NCBI GenBank assembly: GCA_002433065.1
Contig: DJHK01000001.1
Location: 76,429-140,428, forward strand
Source of the DNA: Chloroflexi bacterium UBA6622
GTDB lineage: Bacteria > Chloroflexota > UBA11872
Direction: 5' to 3'
Length of the DNA: 64,000 nt
Made by a program: the position numbers and the translations under genes. The notes under the pieces are model-generated. The model worked only from the letters and a program-made list of their open reading frames with translations. It ran no database searches and was not told the origin of the DNA. Position 1 is the stretch's first letter. Every line of letters begins with the position of its first letter. Below are positions 59,947 to 64,000 of this stretch, piece by piece.

Positions 59947-61254
59947 TTAATCCTCTGAGCTGACCCTGGACTGAGGAATCCTCATCATGCATTCCTGTCT
60001 GGATACTCGAGAACGAACAACCAATAGCACCGAAAAACTGAGCAGAAAATAGACTCCCATCATCACGAATGTCGCCCGATACCCAAGGCCCGGTCCTAGC
60101 TGATTGAATACATCCAAGACAATTCCAGCCGATAGTGTCGCCAACGCATCACCACCAGCCGTGGCGACATTTGTTAGCCCCATGTACAAGCCAGCCGCAC
60201 GGAGATCCGGAATCAGATCGATCGCGGCTGCCCAGTCAGCGGCAGTAAACAGACCGAGCCCAATCCCCAACACGCTGGCAAAAGCCATGGTCTGCACGAA
60301 GGACTGAGCGAAAACCATCAGCACGGCAGCTACAACACCTAGAAACGTCGCCATCGCGACGAGCCGCAAACGGCCAAATCTATCCGCCGCCCACCCCGCC
60401 GGAATGCTGGCCAGCACGGCCATCACGAGGACGGCACCCAGAACGCCGGTCGTTTTCAGTTCTGGATCAGTCTCATGCAGGCCTTTATCCATGAACAATT
60501 GAAGAAAATTATCCATAGCTTGCAAGCCCATAAAAAACAACAATCGAGACAACATCAGCCACACAAACGCTGGACGCTCTCCCAACTCCCCCAGTCGGCG
60601 CCGCACCTCCGTGCCGATACCGGGGAACGGCTTGCTATCCGAAGGAATCGGTTCTGCCACAAAAACCCATGAGGCCAATGACGTAGCCAATAACACCGCT
60701 ACAACCGTCAAGATCGCAGGCAAAACATGACCGGACGCCAGAAACACACTGGCGACTGCCGCCCCAAGCAACGTGCCCACCAGGTTTGCCAATCCAAAAA
60801 ACCCCGACGCCCGACCGCGAGCCTTATGGGGCACGAGATCCGGAATAACACCCTGATATGGACCGTGCGCTGTATTTGCACCGATTTGAAGCCCAACAAC
60901 AGCAAGCAGCAATACCCAGTACATCGGTGAAATTCCGATGACGATCAAAAACGGAATACAAAGCAGCACGCCAACAGCCATAAACGGACGACGCCGACCC
61001 ATCTGGAAACGAGCACGATCACTCATGGCACCAACTACCGGCTGAACAACAACCGCAACAACCAACCCGAGGAAGACAATGGCCCCGATCGCCGTGCCCT
61101 GAATTTCGCTTCCAACAAGATCCGGAACTACGGCGGGCAACACCTGGATGTTTAATGTGCCCCACATAAACGACAGCCCCAGCCAAAACAGACTGATGCG
61201 CGTTAGAAACCATCGCGATGGCATGGCGTGCATGGTTAGGCTCGGGATCGTCAT
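59947..61254 (-). CDS. GPH-like/SLC45-like MFS sugar transporter
   Basis: 435 aa with about 12 predicted helices. The loop after helix 2 is VVGAMSDRARFQMGRRRPFM, which is the DRxRxxxGRRRPF signature of the plant/bacterial sucrose and SLC45-type transporters, close to the GPH group. VIPDLVPHKARGRASGF follows and is another motif of these. A second DRFGRLR is seen in the second half. It probably takes up a disaccharide or glycoside with a proton. The neighbouring sugar oxidoreductase and isomerase fit. The ATG at 61254 is likely; alternative ATGs at codons 8 and 11 are possible. Confidence 0.82.
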   Translation of the reverse strand: MTIPSLTMHAMPSRWFLTRISLFWLGLSFMWGTLNIQVLPAVVPDLVGSEIQGTAIGAIVFLGLVVAVVVQPVVGAMSDRARFQMGRRRPFMAVGVLLCIPFLIVIGISPMYWVLLLAVVGLQIGANTAHGPYQGVIPDLVPHKARGRASGFFGLANLVGTLLGAAVASVFLASGHVLPAILTVVAVLLATSLASWVFVAEPIPSDSKPFPGIGTEVRRRLGELGERPAFVWLMLSRLLFFMGLQAMDNFLQLFMDKGLHETDPELKTTGVLGAVLVMAVLASIPAGWAADRFGRLRLVAMATFLGVVAAVLMVFAQSFVQTMAFASVLGIGLGLFTAADWAAAIDLIPDLRAAGLYMGLTNVATAGGDALATLSAGIVLDVFNQLGPGLGYRATFVMMGVYFLLSFSVLLVVRSRVSRQECMMRIPQSRVSSED

Positions 61255-61435
61255 GCAGCCTCCCGATTAAATTCGTGTAACGACACCATCGCACTGCCCC
61301 CGGTGGACACCTCCAAAGTAACGCACCCCATATCTTTTTCACATATGCGTTGCCCAGGATCCATAATGAACCATCCTGTCCTTCAGGCCTCGCTTCTCAC
61401 GTAAACTCCGTACCGTCCCACTCTGGAGATCCACA

Positions 61436-62545
61436 GTGACCCACGACCCCGTCACATTTCTCGTCCTTGGTACAGGACGAATGGCTCACCGACACGCTGG
61501 CGCCCTGGCAAAAATCCGTACGGAACCCGAAGTTGTAGCAGGAGCGGCAGTTCCCATCATTCTTGGGATTTACGGACGAAATATCGATCGACTCAAAACA
61601 ATGGCTGACGTATTCAGCGCCGATTTCATGAGTGATCATCTGGAAGGATCGATCGATCGGTTTGACGTCGACGTCGTCGACAACTGCCTCGTAAACCGCC
61701 TTCATTACAAACCACTGATGCAAGCAGTTGCTGCAGGCAAACACGTGTTCACGGATAAACCCCTCGGAGCTACCCTGCCCGAATCTGAAAAACTTGCCGC
61801 TGCCGCCTTGAAGGCGGGTGTCCGTCACGGAATCATCCAGAACATGCGGTTCCAGGGTGGTCCACAAGCAGCCAAAAAGTTGCTAGATACCGGAGATCTC
61901 GGCCCGGTTTTCCACGCCCGTGTCGTCTTTGGCTATAACGTACCCGCGCTGGTCACAAACCGTCCTCCCTGGTTCTTCAAGCGAGAAGAATCAGCCGGAG
62001 GGGTGGTCCACGACATGATGGCGCACTTCTACGACCTTCTTGGTTGGATGATCAGCCCGATCATCAGTACCCATTGCCTGACCTTCGACGGCATCACCGA
62101 GCGGGAAGACCCCGACCACGGACCTTTTCGAAGCGACGTTGAAGAATCATGTGCAGTGAATCTTCGATTTGAGAACGGCGCCATCGGCCAGGTGTTTTCG
62201 AGCTGGGTTCGACGGCGTCACGAGGACATTCCAACAATAGAGATTGACTGTGCCAACGGCGGGTTGCTCGTCACCGCGAATCGTTGCTGGGTGCAACGAG
62301 GAGACGGGCCGCTCTTCCACTATGATCCGGCCGCCGAGCAAGATGACCCGCTCCATGGATGGGAACCGGTTAAAACCACACCAGCAGATCCCTTTGAAGT
62401 CCAATTGCGCGCGTTTGTCCGAAGCATAGTGACGGGAGACGCCTACTCGCCGGACTGGAGTGAAGCCCTTCGCACTCACCGATGGGTCGAAGCGGCCTAC
62501 GAATCCAACGCGTCAGGACATGAGACCCACATAGAAAACCCGTAG
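61436..62545 (+). CDS. Gfo/Idh/MocA-family oxidoreductase
   Basis: 369 aa. VLGTGRMAHRHAGAL is the dinucleotide loop, HVFTDKPLGATL the hallmark (Asp for the usual Glu, Lys kept), and GGVVHDMMAHFYDLLGWM the substrate-binding His region. FDGITERED and WVRRRHEDIPTIEID contribute C-terminal strands. This is likely a sugar or inositol dehydrogenase. The GTG at 61436 is preceded by GGAG seven bases upstream. It diverges from the GPH-like transporter gene by 181 bases, a pairing that suggests uptake and oxidation of one sugar. Confidence 0.87.
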   Translation: MTHDPVTFLVLGTGRMAHRHAGALAKIRTEPEVVAGAAVPIILGIYGRNIDRLKTMADVFSADFMSDHLEGSIDRFDVDVVDNCLVNRLHYKPLMQAVAAGKHVFTDKPLGATLPESEKLAAAALKAGVRHGIIQNMRFQGGPQAAKKLLDTGDLGPVFHARVVFGYNVPALVTNRPPWFFKREESAGGVVHDMMAHFYDLLGWMISPIISTHCLTFDGITEREDPDHGPFRSDVEESCAVNLRFENGAIGQVFSSWVRRRHEDIPTIEIDCANGGLLVTANRCWVQRGDGPLFHYDPAAEQDDPLHGWEPVKTTPADPFEVQLRAFVRSIVTGDAYSPDWSEALRTHRWVEAAYESNASGHETHIENP

Positions 62546-62571
62546 GTGGCCTGCCGAAACACGGCGAAGCG

Positions 62572-63006
62572 TCAGACGTTGCGCTTGACGACGTGAACAG
62601 GATCGCCTGGAAGAACCACGCCTCCACACGAAACCACTCCCAGCATGCCGCGTCGCCCTTCTAGTTCCGCCTCCAGCCCATCTCGGATCGCGTTCATCTT
62701 GTGGCACGGAGCACACGAATGGGAGATCAAGACCTCGACATCTGTGCCGATCCGAACTCGATCCCCCTCGGCAAGATCCGCAACCTCAACGCCCTGGGTC
62801 CCAATATTCTCTTTCAGGTCCCCGGCCTGCAGACCCAGCTGATCTAATGTTTCAATGTCCATGATCAGCACCTGATTCCGTTTGTCAGGTTTTGCATGAC
62901 GATCGCCTTCGACCCCGATGTTCTCGATCAAATTCAGACTGGCAACGTTCTCGCTCCGACCGGGCGACGGGGCGATCCTTACCCAGACCACATGTGGATC
63001 AGTCAT
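62572..63006 (-). CDS. MOSC-domain protein
   Basis: 144 aa, a single MOSC domain. MOSC proteins handle sulfur bound to Mo cofactor or related thiols. The segment IENIGVEGDRHAKPDKRNQVLI, the ENIGTQGVEVADLAEGDRVRIG barrel, and the cysteine motif SHSCAPCHKM identify the family; the last Cys-containing loop usually carries the sulfur. The ATG at 63006 shares one base with the stop of the isomerase gene (TGATG), so the two are coupled. An in-frame start further upstream is rejected for overlap. No Mo-enzyme gene is nearby. Confidence 0.85.
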   Translation of the reverse strand: MTDPHVVWVRIAPSPGRSENVASLNLIENIGVEGDRHAKPDKRNQVLIMDIETLDQLGLQAGDLKENIGTQGVEVADLAEGDRVRIGTDVEVLISHSCAPCHKMNAIRDGLEAELEGRRGMLGVVSCGGVVLPGDPVHVVKRNV

Positions 63007-63842
63007 CACACACGCTCCAGCAGACCTGCTAAGGCACTGTGGGCCGTCCGCCACAACGCCTCCCGGTCAGGCGAGGAATTCTTGCGATCGGACGACCCCG
63101 CCAAATGCGGCTCAAGAGACAGATACGTGACCGTCTCAGGATCGGCAGCCTCCAGAATTTCGCCGACTTGCCCATCTCCCTCACCGGCAGGGACCCATAC
63201 ATGACCATCGCCCAGACAATCCTTCACATGCAGCATCCGCGTCGATGACCCAAGGACCGACCACGCCTGATCAAACGGTCGAATACCCGCCCGAACAAAG
63301 TTTCCGGGATCAAAGCACATCGTGACCGTCGCTCCACCCGCCCGCAGAAACTCTGCGCACGCATCCGGGGAGTCATCGTAGAGGTCATGTTCATTTTCAA
63401 GACTCAGCACAATCTGCTCGTCTTGCAACGCCGCATGCTCGACTAATCGACAAAAATCAGCAATAGCCGCCGGCCGATCCCCTGCCTGCGGCAGGCCATG
63501 CACCGGCTGAAACCCGAAAACCCGAATGAAACGAGTGTTAAGCACCCGAGCTGCACGAATCGCCCCCTCAAGCTTCTGGCGTTGTTCCGCAAGATCCGAC
63601 CCTAGAGGGGCTTTACCAACCGGCGAGCCAATCTGCGAGCAGGCGATTCCATAATCATCGAGCATCCCGCGCATCCGGTGAAGCTCGGCGTCACTCAAAT
63701 CAACGATGTTTTTCGATTCGGTCCCCGGTAACTGCACACGCCGTGGCTCCAGCGCATCTACACCAAGATCGCGCAACACCTGTAACTGCACGGTGAGCTC
63801 GTCCGATATTTCGTCGCCAAATCCAGAGATCTTGAATGCCAT
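63006..63842 (-). CDS. xylose-isomerase-like TIM-barrel sugar epimerase/isomerase
   Basis: 278 aa, an AP-endonuclease-2 fold barrel. Metal ligands fit the family: Glu in LSLENEHDLYDD, Asp in CFDPGNFVRAG, His in MLHVKDCLGD, and Glu in LSLEPHLAG. Members include IolE/IolI, hydroxypyruvate isomerase and D-tagatose epimerases. With the transporter and oxidoreductase nearby, a role in sugar or inositol catabolism is likely; the exact reaction is not shown. The ATG at 63842 is preferred. It is coupled to the downstream MOSC gene. Confidence 0.88.
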   Translation of the reverse strand: MAFKISGFGDEISDELTVQLQVLRDLGVDALEPRRVQLPGTESKNIVDLSDAELHRMRGMLDDYGIACSQIGSPVGKAPLGSDLAEQRQKLEGAIRAARVLNTRFIRVFGFQPVHGLPQAGDRPAAIADFCRLVEHAALQDEQIVLSLENEHDLYDDSPDACAEFLRAGGATVTMCFDPGNFVRAGIRPFDQAWSVLGSSTRMLHVKDCLGDGHVWVPAGEGDGQVGEILEAADPETVTYLSLEPHLAGSSDRKNSSPDREALWRTAHSALAGLLERV

Positions 63843-63951
63843 GGCCGGTATTGTGACATCCGTTGGCCGGGAGATCGACTGTCGAACCCCAGCCCCCCAT
63901 CAAATACCACGGTAACAGCAGGATTTTTTCAGTGTTGCTGCAACACCCCAC

Positions 63952-63957
63952 TACAAT
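63952..63957 (+). promoter_or_regulatory. -10 element of tRNA-Leu
   Basis: TACAAT is followed by GCGCG, and the tRNA starts ten bases later at 63967. No convincing -35 is seen. The same GC-rich discriminator follows the -10 of the EF-G-like gene. Confidence 0.45.
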
Positions 63958-63966
63958 GCGCGAACG

Positions 63967-64000
63967 GCCGAGGTGGCGGAATTGGTAGACGCGCTAGCTT
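63967..64000 (+). tRNA. tRNA-Leu, 5' part (cut by the window end)
   Basis: The first 34 bases of a leucine tRNA: the acceptor 5' strand GCCGAGG, then TGGCGGAATTGGTAGACGC D-arm, and the anticodon-stem start GCTAGCTT, which is nearly identical to bacterial tRNA-Leu. The anticodon lies beyond the window, so its exact codon type is not known. Confidence 0.9.

Noticed and set aside
1..64000. CRISPR arrays, insertion sequences, transposases, integrases or phage genes
   Set aside because: No regularly spaced repeats, inverted-repeat-bounded units or recombinase motifs were seen on either strand; gene content and style look uniform.

Overview
The window is 64 kb of dense bacterial chromosome with no rRNA, phage, insertion sequence or CRISPR array. 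I favour a member of the Chloroflexota (Dehalococcoidia/SAR202-like lineages). This is an inference from gene content and style: a short IF2, an EF-G paralogue, an FtsZ tail ending in a PAFLRRR-like motif, a VRA-repeat small protein, several Gfo/Idh/MocA oxidoreductases, and frequent GTG/TTG starts with 1-4 base stop/start overlaps. No 16S or ribosomal protein gene is present to confirm it. No gene-free stretch exceeds 300 bases; the longest gap (39481-39753) may hold one small ORF.

Layout. 69-11114 mixes metabolism and housekeeping: an oxidoreductase, an EamA exporter, a proB-proA-HD hydrolase operon (minus), a diverging EF-G-like GTPase with an M42 aminopeptidase, a gamma-glutamyltransferase-like enzyme and a Crp/Fnr regulator. 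11334-17153 (minus) is the conserved nusA-ylxR-infB-rbfA-truB-ribF transcription/translation operon, in which rbfA appears to start at AUU. 17384-26754 (minus, apart from one plus-strand gene) concerns sugars: an orphan MalK-type ATPase, a YesL-like membrane protein, a homocysteine methyltransferase, an FGGY kinase, a GHMP sugar kinase, a GalU-like nucleotidyltransferase and a fused RhaD-type aldolase/dehydrogenase. 26770-34543 holds a CinA-like protein, a methyltransferase, an LCP wall protein, an unusual oxidoreductase, a rhodanese-MoeB sulfur-transfer pair, a Lon-like protease with a decayed ATPase, and an SMP-30 lactonase.

34720-38442 (plus) is a coupled run of enolase, larB, larC (nickel-pincer cofactor synthesis) and a repeat protein. 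After another oxidoreductase, a DHA2 exporter coupled to an unknown gene, and RNase H, a single-strand run from 43083 to 59497 carries the division and wall genes mraZ, rsmH, ftsL, ftsI, ftsW, murG, murC, murB, ftsQ, ftsA, ftsZ, then yggS, yggT, a DUF167 gene, hisS, hisH, hisA and hisF. MraZ-type GTGGG repeats sit upstream of mraZ. The usual murE, murF, mraY and murD are absent from this cluster. The window ends with a GPH-type transporter, an oxidoreductase, a MOSC protein, a TIM-barrel isomerase and the 5' end of a tRNA-Leu.

The most unusual observation is that FtsQ carries, in its beta domain, a roughly 78-residue copy of a segment of the N-terminal pedestal of the FtsI encoded about 6.5 kb upstream. 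The two are alike in protein and in DNA, which suggests a segmental duplication inside the division cluster that may give FtsQ a new interaction surface.
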